Below the pieces are notes generated by a model. It was not told where the DNA came from and did not search any database. It worked only from the letters and a program-made list of their open reading frames with translations. Both the position numbers and the translations under genes were made by a program. From Telmatactis stephensoni (Eukaryota; Cnidaria; Anthozoa; Actiniaria; Isophelliidae), in assembly GCA_029948255.1 (NCBI GenBank), contig JALIZF010001342.1, positions 1-64,000 on the forward strand: DNA of 64,000 bases. Reading direction: 5' to 3'. This document shows, one piece after another, positions 42,369 to 61,579 of the stretch (within the stretch, counting starts at the first letter, position 1; each line of letters starts with the position of its first letter).

Positions 42369-45300
42369 TCAAGATTCCTTCTTTAAAGCTTCTCTATCCT
42401 GAGGCTTATGTTTTCTAGGTATAAATGCTGGAATCATAATAAACAAAACTATAACTATGTGACCTATAAAGTAAAGACTTTTCCACGCTGCAAGGCAAGG
42501 CCCTAATTGCAATAGCATAAAGCCACACCCTGTGTACTCCATGGCACGATACAAGCAAAAGTAACTGCACCAGTCATAAACATAGCATAACTTGTCAGAT
42601 AAGTAAGGCTTTATGGCTTTGGCCATACGGTATTCTGAAATGACAACTAATGGTACACTAAGGAATGTAAGGTAGTATCCAGGTGCTACCCCATGCCAGA
42701 AAGCACTCACTAACAGAGTTACAAATAATCTGAAAAAAAGAAGGAACTAGCTGTTATAAATTTTTTTCATGTATAGTAAAGTTCCAGAAAGTGGTTGGTA
42801 AGGTGTCAGGAAGTGATTGGTAAGGTATTTGTAAGTGGTTGGTAAGGTGTCAGTAAGTGGTTGGTAAGGTGTCAGGAAGTTGTTGGTAAGGTATTTGTAA
42901 GTGGTTGGTAAGGTGTCAGTAAGTTGTTGGTAAGGTATTTGTAAGTGGTTGGTAAGGTATTTGTAAGTGGTTGGTAAGGTGTCAGTAAGTGGTTGGTAAG
43001 GTGCCAGTAAGTGATTGGTAAGGTATTTGTAAGTGGTCGGTAAGGTGTCAGTCAGTGGTTGGTAAGGTGTTAGTAAGTGGTTGGTAAGGTGTCATGAAGT
43101 GGTTGGTAAAGTGTCAGTAAGTGGTTGGTAAGGTATCAGTAAGTGGTTGGTAAGGTATCAGTAAGTGGTTGGTAAGGTGTCAGGAAGTTGTTGGTAAGGT
43201 ATTTGTAAGTGGTTGGTAAGGTGTCAGTAAGTTGTTGGTAAGGTATTTGTAAGTGGTTGGTAAGGTATTTGTAAGTGGTTGGTAAGGTGCCAGTAAGTGA
43301 TTGGTAAGGTATTTGTAAGTGGTTGGTAAGGTGTCAGTAAGTGGTTGGTAAGGTATCAGTAAGTGGTTGGTAAGGTGTCAGTAAGTGGTTGGTAAGGTGT
43401 CAGTAAGTGGTTGGTAAGGTGTCTGTAAGTGATTGGTAAGGTGTTAGTAAGTGATTGGTAAGGTGTCAGTAAGTAGTTGGTAAGGTGTCAGTAAGTGGTT
43501 GGTAAAGTGTCAGTGAGTGGTTGGTAAGGTGTCAGTAAGTGGTTGGTAAGGTGTCAGTCAGTGGTTGGTAAGGTGTCAGGAAGTTGTTGATAAGGTATTT
43601 GTAAGTGGTTGGTAAGGTGTCAGTAAGTGGTTGGTAAGGTGTCAGGAAGTTGTTGGTAAGGTATTTGCAAGTGGTTGGTAAGGTGTCAGGAAGTGGTTGG
43701 TAAGGTGTCAGGAAGTTGTTGGTAACTAAAGGTATTTGTAAGTGGTTGGTAAGGTATTTGTAAGTGGTTGGTAAGGTGTCAGTAAGACAGTGGTTGGTAA
43801 GGTGTCAGTAAGTGATTTGTAAGGTATTTGTAAGTGGTTGGTAAGGTGTCAGTAAGTGGTTGGTAAGGTGTCAGGAAGTTGTTGATAAGGTATTTCTAAG
43901 TGGTTGGTAAGGTGTCAGGAAGTGGTTGGTAAGGTGTCAGGAAGTTGTTGGTAACTAAAGGTATTTGTAAGTGGTTGGTAAGGTATTTGTAAGTGGTTGG
44001 TAAGGTGTCAGTAAGACAGTGGTTGGTAAGGTGTCAGTAAGTGATTTGTAAGGTATTTGTAAGTGGTTGGTAAGGTGTCAGTAAGTGGTTGGTAAGGTGT
44101 CAGGAAGTTGTTGGTAAGGTATTTGTAAGTGGTTGGTAGGGTGTCAGTAAGTGGTTGGTAAGGTGTCAGGAAGTTGTTGGTAAGGTATTTGTAAGTGGTT
44201 GGTAAGGTGTCAGTAAGTGGTTGGTAAGGTGTCAGGAAGTTGTTGGTAAGGTATTTGTAAGTGGTTGGTAAGGTGTCGGTAAGTGGTTGGTAAGGTGTCA
44301 GGAAGTTGTTGGTAAGGTATTTGTAAGTGGTTGGTAAGGTGTCAGTCAGTGGTTGGTAAGGTGTCAGTAAGTGATTGGTAAGGTATTTGTAAGTGGTTGG
44401 TAAGGTGTCAGTAAGTGGTTGATAAGTTGTCAGGAAGTGGTTGGTAAGGTGCCAATAAGTGGTTCACCTCACTAGGGATCCATTCTATAAGTGGTTGGTG
44501 TAATGATGAAATATCAATATAGATGTCTGGTATACTATACCTAGCATGCTTGCTAGCAAATGGTAGCTTACGATGAACAAACACAGAAATCCACCATTGT
44601 ACAGTCATATTCCAGTCTTTCATAATTCTTGACATTGATGGGGAAAACTCTACTTCAAATATCTTGATATTGTGAATAGTCTCAAAGCTGAAGATTACAA
44701 ATTAACATAACAGCTAGTGTAAGCAGGTTGTTACAATAATATAAGAAAATAGTCTTCAAAAAGAGAATATCAATGGTTGGGCCAACTGTCATAAGGAAGC
44801 CATGAAAAAGCAGATTTGGTGACAGTGATTTGGAAACAGATTCTGATTGGTTTAAGGGCCCATCATGGGCTCCATATTGGTTGTATCTTTGGTACAATAA
44901 ATACCATGATTGTACTGCATAAAAGATTGTACCATAGGTTACCAATTCAGCCAAAATCTGTTTGTTGCCTTTCTAAGGGTAGACAATGAAAACAAAGAAA
45001 GAAAATGAGGGCATCAAACAGCAGGGGTGGATCCAGAATTATCTCCAGGAGGGGGTGCACCGTCTTCAGGAGGGGGTGCACTATCATATATTGAAAACTG
45101 CCAAGATGATATTTTGGTCAAACATTGAGAAAAAAGGACCCAAAGTTGACTCAGAGGGGGATGCGCACCCCTCCCCTAAATCCACCCCTGAACAGCTGAC
45201 ATTAATTTTGAATGATCTTATTATTCAAGCAATTATTTAAATTAATGCTCTGATCTCATACCTGTGAGTATCTAATGTATCATCTCTTTTAGTCTCTAGT

Positions 45301-48300
45301 TTCTCTATATTTCCATTAGTTGTAGGCATAGGTTTAGTAGGACCTAAACCAGGTTTGGGATCAGTTTCAAATGGATATGCCCCTAGACCTAGCATCATAC
45401 AACTACTCTCAGCCAATAACCACCCAATGTAAAACCTCCAACGAAAACCATTAAATGCAGGGACAAGGTAGGCTAAATGATAAAACAGTCCCCATGGGTG
45501 ATTGACATATGCCTCTGTGCCAATATGACTGACAGGAAAATAGATACTCATTATAAGATAAAGTACGGCCCAGAATGGAAGCTGTTGTAGTCGTCTTATT
45601 GCTGGACCAAAGGTAGAGATATCTTCTGGGTGTTCCTGATCAAGAAAGTCTTTATAGGTCTTGTAGCGGTAGTACGGTCCAGTCATCAGTCCACAGTAAC
45701 AGTACGAGTAACTTAGGAACTCATAAAATGAAGGAGTTGCAGTAGCTGCATCTTTGTTCCTTGAAATCTCAGGATCAAAAATTTCAAAGGGAATAGTACA
45801 GAGCTGAAACAAAGAAAAATGGTTTTAATCATTACATAGTTCCCACACATGCATTCAAAAATATGCCATGACATGTCATGACATAGCTTATGATAAATAT
45901 GATTCTTGACAAGAGGATAAGACCCAAATCATTCCCTACACTCTACAGATCCCAGGTGGGAGGGGGTACTCATGTACATTGTAGATTGATGGGGAGGTGC
46001 AAATGAAACAAAATGAAGTACAAAAAAAAGGCCAAGGTGGATACAACTAATCCCAACAATAACTCGTGGCTTTGCAATCCACGAGTTAAAAAGGCCAACT
46101 ACTCATAAAACAATGTTATTACCAAAAAATTTCATAGTTGTATTTCCTCATTATGAAGGCAAATATAGAGGTTATAAGTACAAGGTAGACAGATAGCAAG
46201 ACTAGAGCAGAAAAGACAGTACTGAAAAGACCTTGATAAATTCACGACCCCAAAAAAGTTAGATTTTGAAAACTTCAATTCAACAAAGGGCACTTTTCAA
46301 TTCAATTTCACAATATGAGGTATAGTGTTGGCAAACCCCTCTGATTTTTCAGGACCACCAACCTCCCTAACAGCCAGTGAGAACTCTGATTAAACTTACT
46401 CTTAGTGTAATGAGAAGTTGTACAGCATTAGAGTACATAGGAGGTTTAGCAAAACCAAAATGCTGACAAGTTCGGAAGAAAAACAGGTAGGCAAATATGA
46501 AGACAAAAGCTGGCCACTGGCAATGTCTGCAATGAGAATAAAAAAAGATTTCTTCAATTTCAAAACAGTAACAGACTGACTTAGTTTAGTTCAAAGCTCT
46601 CAGTATTCTTGGGAATAACATTCTTTGTTTGAATTGACATTGATTTCTTTCTTTCATATGTCTTCTGAATTAAAGCATTTCAAACTAAGAATCTTTTCTG
46701 ATCCATCCATCATCTTTGGGGTGGAGCTTATATGTATTCATTTAATTGTTGGCCATTTTATTTTTCAAATAAGCTCCAGCCTCAAGAATGATTGACAGAT
46801 CAGAAAAAAAACAAATTAAATTTTAACTGAAGTTGGAAAAATACAGATGCAATGATGCAACAACTTTTGCTGTAAGGCACTTCACAGAAACTCTAAATCA
46901 AGCCTAAAGCTCTGTTGATTTTGTTTTTTATGTATTCCAGTATCTGCCTAAGAAGCATCTTCCACTGGTTGTCTTAACACAATTTTTTTATAGCCTCCTT
47001 CAACAGTAGTTTTCACCACATAAATGGAAATGGTGAATTAAGTTTATTACCCTTATAACTGAGAAAACATGAAGGAATGTTCCTTTGATAAATTTGGAAA
47101 AGATGGAATACTTTAAATATAGACCGTAGGGGGAGCAACTCTCCACACAAAAGACTGTGATGCTCATTCAACCAACTGATTGAACTAGTCAGCATAAAAT
47201 CAGTCAGCCTAATAAATGGCCAACCAAGTACACAACACATTGAATCAAGCTAAAAAGGAAAATAATCTCCATGTCCCTGCAGTATGCTTCATTCACAGTA
47301 TTCCTTGTGAGCTTGCAGACTCGAGTATTTTTTACTTCATACAAGACCACACCAAAAATTGGTTCTCAAAAAGCTGCTTTTTTTCATTTTGAGTAAACCT
47401 TTGAAAAAAATGTTATTAGAAAAGAGCTAAATAAAAAAATGAATGCTCATCAGCATTGATAAAGTTGGGCTTGGCTACCACAGAGCTGCTGAGGGATGTG
47501 CCTGTCCCGCCCACCAACAAGGTGGTATCATCTAGCACTTGTCATACTGACAGGTGATATTAGAAGAAAGAACAAACTTAATTACCAGGAAGAGGGTTGG
47601 GCCATAAGTAATTAAGCTGCACTGCTCAAGAAAGCCATGGATCCACAATGATCCATAAGAAAGAACACATGTGAGGACCTTTCATGGCTTAGGGGCACCT
47701 TGCTCATGCAAGCAAGACACTGCTGGCCAGAAGATTTGAACTTTGTCTAAATTTCATTTAGCAACATAATGACTTTTTAATGAAAGTTTATAGGCAGGCA
47801 CAATGTGACTTCATAATTTATGCACAATAAAAATTTCAAGCTTTATGCAATCAGACACCAGAAATGAGGAAAAGCTATTGCTCTTAGTGATATCTGAAAA
47901 TTGGAGTGCAATTGCTCAAATAGTTTTTGAAATATTAGCATTTTAATTTTAAAAAATTTATAGCAAATGTATGGTTGGTGGCACTTTTTGCCAACTATCC
48001 AAACATTACTACAAAATTTGCAAAATGAAAAGCTAATTTCTCACAAATTATTGAAGCGATTGCTCTCAGAATTTCAGTTATTGCTAAAAGCGATGCCTTC
48101 TTCTCATTTCTAGAGTTTGTTTATCAATATTATGCAAATGAGGCAAAACGTAAACAATGTATTGAGGTTTTTCAGTCACGTGATATTGGCGGGCAAACGT
48201 AAGCCGAGGAAAGCGAAAACAGTGGAGAAATCACAAGGAATGAATTGGTTATACCAACATGGACATTTATCAAGCTTTCCAGCGACTTTCTAAATTTCCA

Positions 48301-50946
48301 AACTCTTCGATAAGACGCCAAACTCATCACAAATTTGCCCGCCAGTATGGCGCGAACAATGGATATGACGTCACGTGAAAAACCTCAATACTCCTATTTG
48401 GTTACACAAATCTGGAAATGTCAAAACATTTTCGGATAAGCACTCCAGCCATTTTCGTGAGCATCTTTTCAATAAATTGTATTTAGGTTACAGTTCCACT
48501 TTCATTTTCCATAATACTTTACTGAAACAATATTCACTGCATTGGTCAAGTAAAAATAAAGATGGAAAATGTTTTAATATCTATATATTTAACAATTTTA
48601 GAGTGCATTTCATATGTCTGTGAAATAAGGTCAAGTTATTTGTGCCTATTTAGTTGCTATTTAGTTGTTATTTAGTTACTACCATTGAACCAGAACTTTC
48701 TTATAATAGCAATACACTGGAGACATCAAATACACAAGAGAATTGAGACAAATGACTTTGCATAATAGCTTTTAATTACTTTATTAGAGTGCTTACAATA
48801 TAATATATCCGTGAAAAACTTTGCAAACAAAATTGTGCAATTTAGTACAAATTACAAAACTTAGAAATAAGCGAATTGTAAGAATGACAATAAACATCAA
48901 AAATGGCTCAACGCACCCTTAGCTTTATTCATAAAATCCCGCTGTTTCTCCCAAAAGAAACGAGTCAAACACAGCTAAATGTAAGTCACGACAACAGACA
49001 CCAGAAATGGCTCAACACACCCTTAACTTTATTAATAATTCCCGCTTTCTTCCACAAGAAACGAGTCAAACACAGCTAAATTAAGGTAACGACAACACAC
49101 ACCAGAAATGGCTCAACGTATCCTTAGCTTAATTTAATAATTCCAACTTTCTTCCACAAGAAACGAGTCAAACACAGCTGAATTAAAATAACGACAACAG
49201 ACACAAGAAACGAGTCAAATGCACCCTTAGCTTTATTCAAAACTCCCGCCGTTTCTCCCACAAGAGACGAGTCAAACACAGAAAAATTGAAATAACGACA
49301 ACAGACACAAGAAACGAGTCAAACGCACCCTTAGCTTTATTCACAAATCCCGCTTTCTTCCAAACAAAATGAGTCAAACACTGCAAAAATACAACAACGA
49401 CAACAGAGACAAGAGATGAGTCAAACGCAAGGACATTAACAAAACTAACCAAAAGTGATATGCTCTTGAAAGTAACTAGATGCATCCATGACTTGCTTCA
49501 CGACTTAGTCTAGCCTAGTACTAGACCTGACAAACTTGTTGCTCTTGTACATTTGCACGTGCAAGAGGTACCTTCACGGCTCGCTTACTTCTTAACACTA
49601 AATAGTCTAGTGACAAAATTGTGCAAATTTGTGCAATTTCTTACAAAGGTTTTCATGGATATATTGTAAGCACTCTACTTCAAATGAACCTTCATTGAAA
49701 GAAACAATGAAGGCTCATTTGAAGTAATAAAGTAATTAAAAGCTATTATGCAAAGTCATTTGTCTCAATTCTCTTGTGTATTTGATGTCTCTAGTGTATT
49801 GCTATTTCAAGAAAGTTCTGGTTCAATGCTAGTGACTAAATAGCAACTAAATAAGCACAAATAACTTTGATCTTATTTCACAGACATATGAAATGCACTC
49901 TATAAAATGAATGATACTCTGTTATTCTGACTAATAATACTTTTGCTTTGGACAGGAAAGGGAGCACGGTGGAAAAATATAGCCATTGAGGTGTCAAATA
50001 ACGCACGATTTTTTGCTAGCCAATCAACAGACTGGAAAATTGGACTTTGACATAATAAAACAGCCTCGTGCTACCATTACACGCGAATTGCATGCAATCC
50101 AAAGGACACGCATTCATAACTTCAGAAGTTGTCAGTGAAAACAAGCAATATCAAAAATTAACAGTTCAATGAATTTCGAGATTGCTCGATAAGCGAACAT
50201 TCTTCCACAGCGCACTTCCAGTTGTAAATTGACGATATAAATCAATTTGGGAACTTCGCGCGAAATTGTCAATTGCACATGAAAAGACATTGACAGATTG
50301 ATGAGATAAATATTCTATAAAGATATCAAAGCGAAGTCTGTGAGCCACGTTGAAGAATTTTGAAGTGAATAATAATAATTCGAGAATAATTCGTGTAAAA
50401 CTGAAACCGGAAGACCATTCCCCTTTCTCAGCCTCAAAATTTTGAATACACCCCGCCGGGATTGTACGCTTCCCTAACTGAACTACGGTTTCCAAGTTTA
50501 AGTGGATAAAGCAGCTAAAACGTGTAATTCTAAGGTAGTTACTAATACTATCAGTCTAGATAAACAACTTTTAATGCGAGAAATTTCAAACCTGAAAATT
50601 TACGACTAGAAACATTTCTGACGGATTGCCCTTTTCGCTTTCGCCACCAGTGACCAAACAACGAGTCAATGTCACCAGGGACAATGTTTTGACCTCCAGA
50701 GTGAGAAAACCTTCTTCTATACGTAAAACCTTACCTTGGACCAAGGAGGACAACGATTAAGTAAGTTCCGACCAAGACGATAAAAGAATGCCATATTCCC
50801 GTACCCAGAAGGCAAACAGTCAACGAAAGACCAACCAAAGTACATAACAACTGCTTTCTCGCCGGCGAACCAGACAACTTTATGGCATGTCCTATAGGTA
50901 TGGACACTAGAAGCATGCCAAGATATAGGAGATCCTCGGGAGACAT
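42369..50946 (-). CDS. mboat7: Lysophospholipid acyltransferase 7 (LPIAT1-type MBOAT)
   Basis: Five exons join in frame to 462 residues (human 472): 50946-50735, 46526-46400, 45803-45262, 44687-44541, 42729-42369. The N-terminus MSPEDLLYLGMLLVSIPIGH is typical of MBOAT7 and sets the start. The MBOAT core follows: SYSYCYCGLMTGPYYRYKTY in exon 3, the catalytic-type Asn in W319-N320-M-T-V-Q-W-W, and the catalytic His in A-F-W354-H355-G. About ten hydrophobic spans are visible. The family enzyme puts arachidonoyl groups onto lysophosphatidylinositol in ER membranes. The C-terminus ends K-K-E-S, a canonical KKxx ER-retrieval signal. The second-to-last intron holds a 1.7-kb minisatellite and the first a 1.3-kb inverted-repeat element. 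Confidence 0.94.
42786..44465. repeat. 22-bp minisatellite, large array in MBOAT7 intron
   Basis: About 76 units of AGTGGTTGGTAAGGTGTCAG plus TA, with a recurrent variant GGTATTTGTAAGTGGTTGGT. Variants recur in triplets, a higher-order period of about 66 bp. Same family as 8205-8625. Confidence 0.95.
45022..45190. mobile_element. MITE-like element, CAGGGGTGGATCCAG ends
   Basis: CAGGGGTGGATCCAG on the left and TAAATCCACCCCTG on the right, with AGGAGGGGGTGCAC repeated twice inside. In an MBOAT7 intron. Confidence 0.7.
48158..48392. mobile_element. MITE-like element, TATTGAGGTTTTTCA ends
   Basis: TATTGAGGTTTTTCAGTCAC and GTCACGTGAAAAACCTCAAT are complementary ends. About 235 bp inside MBOAT7 intron 1. 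Confidence 0.75.
48599..49902. mobile_element. 1.3-kb element with ~210-bp TIRs and internal tandem repeats
   Basis: TAGAGTGCATTTCATATGTC on the left is mirrored by GACATATGAAATGCACTCTA on the right. The arms stay complementary for about 210 bp (for example TTGAGACAAATGACTTTGCA). The inside (48885-49440) is five units of about 95-110 bp with AGAAACGAGTCAAACACAGC and ACGCACCCTTAGCTTTATTC. TA at both outer edges may be a target duplication. A small hairpin (49675-49727) is nested in the right arm. Confidence 0.85.
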
Positions 50947-52326
50947 CCTTGGTGAAAGTGGAAAAGCACCTTGAAGGGGAAGATTTGTCGCTTTCCTTTA
51001 CGAACGGTAGAAAGCTCCTTCGTTTGTAAACCAATCACGGCTCTCCACAGGAAGCCCAGTAACTATGCCAACAGTGCGATGCTATAACAACCAGGCGGCG
51101 CAGCTGTCTCATAAAAACAAGTCTTTTGTAAGTTTCTTTGAAAGCTCCTTCACTTTGCAAATGAGCAGCTAGCATAGCAATCTTACAGCTGTATCACGTT
51201 ACTATGGTAATCTCAACATGGATATATATAGCCCCCCAAATATTATAAACTGCTGACAATATTATTGCTTATTTACCAGTATGCATTTTAGACTTTTGTA
51301 AAATACTGTTTTGACTTTTATTTACAGACACATTTTCCTTTTAAATAAATATTATATACATATAAATACACGTGACAGTGATAATTACAATTTTTTTCAT
51401 TAATTTTTTTTTCATTATTTACGTTTTCCATATTTTTCTAAATAATTATATATACTTTCAAGAAAATAAAAGGTGTGTTGTATTAAAGGATGAACATTTT
51501 TTTGCTTATATAGTCAAGTGAAAGGCTTTTAACAATTTATTAAATGAAGAACAGCTACGATTTTGTTTGTGATGTAATAAATCTGATCTTCAATTTTCGT
51601 TTGAACGAAGGTAAGGAAGGTGTTTTGTTTGTCTGTTGGGATATTTTCCCAGATATTAGCTACAGAAAACTGAAAAGAAAACATCCCATAGTTTGTTCTA
51701 ACAGATGGATGAAGGGAGTAATAGGTAATAATAGGCAATAACAGATCCTATTTTCCTAAGCTTGCTTTGTTATATTCTGCACCTGTCAATGTAAAGCCTG
51801 GGGGAATGGGCATACCATGGTGGCCATCTTAAATTGACCAAGAGAATAAAGAAATGTACTGGTAGCAAGAATATGGAATACATTAGGCACCTGTGGGGTG
51901 GGGAATTTGACTTTGACATCAACAAAAAACAAAAATGTCAAATCCTCCTGGGTATGCCTGGATCCCTCCCCTGGGGCTTAACATTGACAGGTGCATTAGA
52001 GTATAGAGATGTACTTTATTCAAAAATTACAAAAAATGGAAATGCAGAAATAAAAGACACTAAAACAAAAAATATAAATAATTTTTATTTCTTTTGAGAA
52101 AATCAATAAATTTTCCATCTAAGAAGATGCTATTGTAATATACATTATTTTATACAAAACATCTGTTTATAAAAAATGTACAAAAACAGGGTTTTCAACC
52201 CCTTGAATTTTAAACTTCACAAACTGTGTTTCTATGAATTTTCTCATATAAGAATAAAATGTACAAAAAATGAATGTACACTATTGAATAATAAATATGA
52301 GAATAAATATATCAATTTTTTTTTGT
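50947..52326. other. Intergenic, MBOAT7 5' to phosphatase 3'
   Basis: Very AT-rich. Contains one inverted-repeat element (51779-51994) and a TTTTTATTT stretch at 52082-52090 that reads AATAAA on the minus strand, a candidate polyadenylation signal for the phosphatase gene. Confidence 0.5.
51779..51994. mobile_element. MITE-like element, GCACCTGTCAATGT ends
   Basis: GCACCTGTCAATGTAAAGCC and GGCTTAACATTGACAGGTGC are complementary ends, followed inward by TGGGGGAATGGGCATACC and GGTATGCCTGGATCCCTCCC. Confidence 0.8.
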
Positions 52327-59054
<6,728 letters not shown>

Positions 59055-60535
59055 ATTTGAGCTTGATTCCGCTTCTTCCTCTTTTCTTTCTGGACAAAGA
59101 GCTCGTAGAGGAAATGAAATTAAGTTTGGCGCGCGTTTGTCGAGACTTCGGTCGCCATGTTCTGTGAAGTCCGGTGTTGATTGATTATGACGTCACATAT
59201 CCCTCAGAGAGATATATCATGTGTGCGTACACGAAAAATGCGCTTTGCGAGAGATATAGAAAATTAAAGTTTTGAGGTTTCCTTTTCCTCTGGAGAGAAA
59301 TTAGGAAACTTTGCCAAGCTGGGTATCTCAATAGTGGAGTGAAGTTCTATGTAATAAACAAGATCAAGATCAAAGTGAAAATTCTCATTCTGGACTATGT
59401 AGGCAATGTAGGACTATGCAAGCAATGTTGCTTGCATAGTTCATAGGAATGGATGAATGGACATACAGTCCAATTTTAGAACCCAGACACGATACAAAAT
59501 CTCCTGCAACATTACACACTCTGCAGATTTAGGATCATCAGCTCTACTTTGGAAACATCTTCTGTGGTGTAACATCCCATGCAACACAGTTGACTGTGTC
59601 CACCCCTGCAATGTTGAGTACAATGTTGCAGAAGTAGAACTTGATCCTATGGGGTGGGTTAGGGTCATTCATGGTCTATTTTACATCACATAAAAAAATG
59701 AAAAATATGTCATTTCATAAAACATTCGTATCATACCAAGGAGAGAATCAGAAATTCACAGAGGGATGGTGTCATAGTTTTTTTGGGGTGAAATGTTGCA
59801 TGACAACACAAACTGTGGCTGCATCGAAGACTAAGGGTGTGAGAGAAAAAACAAGATTACATGGTTTGTAAGGAAGAAAATTTGAAATTCCAGAGGGCTC
59901 TAGTGGAGGAATTCACCTTCCCAGAGTTTCCCAGAATTCATTACGATTCAGTGCGTGTGAGCGAGGTCAGGGGACAAAATTATTAAAGCAAGTCTTAGAT
60001 ACACTGGAAAAATTCGCCAAAAAACGAGTATAGTACCTATAAACTCCGATAACAATTCATAAGAATGGTTTTGAAGAAATTCTCTAAAGTCTACTACATC
60101 TGTTGTGACGTAATTAACGTTTTTCTCATATAAATGCAAGAGTTCCCGATAAATGCCATCATTCCTTAACATTTTTGTCCCCTGACCTCGCTTGCGCGCG
60201 CAAATCATAAAGAATTCTGGGAAACTCCGGGAAGGTGAATTGTTTTTCAATTTCCTCTTTGGTGGGTATGGTCAAGTATTCTACTTCTGCAACATTGCAC
60301 ACAATATTGCATGCAACATATTGGCAGGGGTGGAACACAATGCTGCAACTGTTGCCAGCTGCATTGCATGCGATGTTGCAAAAAAATTTTGCAGGAAATA
60401 TTGCATCATACATCTGGGCCTTTGGTTTCTAATGGTGACTGTCAAATGATGATCAAATAAATTATTAATAGTAACGCACATCTAATTAAGAATAAGGACA
60501 ATAACAATAACATATAGTTATTTAATAGTCAACGT
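59055..60535. other. Phosphatase 5' flank and nested inverted-repeat DNA
   Basis: A YY1-like ACATGGCGACC on the minus strand at about 59150-59160 lies close upstream of the phosphatase start. It opens a 12-codon upstream frame. 59490-60420 is a nested pair of inverted-repeat elements. No gene seen. Confidence 0.45.
59910..60241. mobile_element. MITE-like element, AATTCACCTTCCC ends, nested
   Basis: AATTCACCTTCCCAGAGTTT and AAACTCCGGGAAGGTGAATT, then CCCAGAATTC and GAATTCTGGG, then GAGCGAGGTCAGGGGACAAA and TTTGTCCCCTGACCTCGCTT. Arms of about 80 bp. Flanked on both sides by arms of an outer element (GTACAATGTTGCAGAAGTAG near 59620 and its complement near 60280). Confidence 0.8.
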
Positions 60536-61195
60536 CTAGTAGGAGAAGGTGTCCAAAAACATCTTTTTCATTGTGTTCCCAACAGAACTATTGGACTGAT
60601 CAGAGGTCTGATACTGGTAACTAATTCGATGAAGATATGGTTGGACATCTCTAAAACTAACATCAAAAACATTTGACAGTTCAGCTTGATTGGGCTTTGG
60701 AACGTAATCTCTCCTGTTCATCGCCTCAGCAATACAAAGAACTTTCTCGGCGAGAGATTCTCCAACTTTTTCACGGCAAATTTGCCTTTCATGTTCGTTT
60801 GATAAGCTGATAATATTGAGTTTTATGGTCCATATTTCCCAGGGAATACACTCAACACCAAACAGCCATTTTCCTTTACGTTTTTGGTAAAATTCCAGTG
60901 AGATCTGTCCACTTTTAGTGTCGTTATTTCCTCGTAACGCATCCTTGAAATCGCGTACTTGTTTTCGGATGTAGGAATTGAGTTGATCAGAATCACAACG
61001 TACATAAGTGAAGTCGACAAAATCACAATCTACGTCCACAAAACCCACAGTGCCGATGATGTAAGACCCCTCATGTTGATAACTGAATTTCCCTGTCGTT
61101 CTGTGAAATAGAATAGTGTGGAATAGACTCAGGACTACTTCTTCTATTTGTTTTCCTTCAACAGAAAGCTCAAAAATTTGAGAACGAGCGTTCAT
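60536..61195 (-). CDS. atg101: Autophagy-related protein 101, intronless
   Basis: Single frame of 219 residues (human 218) that aligns end to end with ATG101. The protein is a HORMA-fold partner of ATG13 in the ULK1/FIP200 complex that starts autophagosome formation. Clear marks: SVEGKQIEE near the N-terminus, HRTTGKF at 31-37, DVDCDFVDFTYVR at 54-66, RDFKDALR at 81-88, EFYQKRKGKWLFGVECIPWE at 101-120 containing the WF finger (W110, F112, same numbers as human), ERQICREKVGE, and RDVQPYLHRISY near the end. Animal ATG101 genes usually have introns. The intact frame and WF finger argue for function. Head-to-head with NDUFA3, 384 bp apart. Confidence 0.95.
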   Translation of the reverse strand: MNARSQIFELSVEGKQIEEVVLSLFHTILFHRTTGKFSYQHEGSYIIGTVGFVDVDCDFVDFTYVRCDSDQLNSYIRKQVRDFKDALRGNNDTKSGQISLEFYQKRKGKWLFGVECIPWEIWTIKLNIISLSNEHERQICREKVGESLAEKVLCIAEAMNRRDYVPKPNQAELSNVFDVSFRDVQPYLHRISYQYQTSDQSNSSVGNTMKKMFLDTFSY

Positions 61196-61579
61196 TTTGT
61201 TTCTTCTACTTCCTTTTGAACAGAACGTAAGTTTACTGTTGTCATTATTTCCGACCTTTCATCGACTCATGTCCGTACACGCTTCGGAAATCATTCGACG
61301 ATCTCCGATTGGAAAGACAATTTTATTTTGTTTTCACTTCCTTCGTGTTATTTTTTTCTTTGTCAATTGTTTCATTAGTAAAATCATCCCTTAAACGTTT
61401 AAAAAGGTGAAAATGAAATAAAGCATTTTGTTTGGTTCTCTGAAAAGGAGTGGTACACTGGTGGATGCCATATATGAAGGACTAAAGTACTTAGGTCAGT
61501 ACTACCGCTGTACCGTATAATCGCATGTGCAGGTCTAATGGTGGTCTAACCTGGAGCTGTTTTGAGGAAAGCTGTAAAA
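61196..61579. promoter_or_regulatory. Short shared intergenic region, ATG101 and NDUFA3
   Basis: Only 384 bp separate the two divergent start codons, so both promoters must lie here. I see no TATA box at a clear position and no element insertion. Probably a bidirectional housekeeping promoter. Confidence 0.6.
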
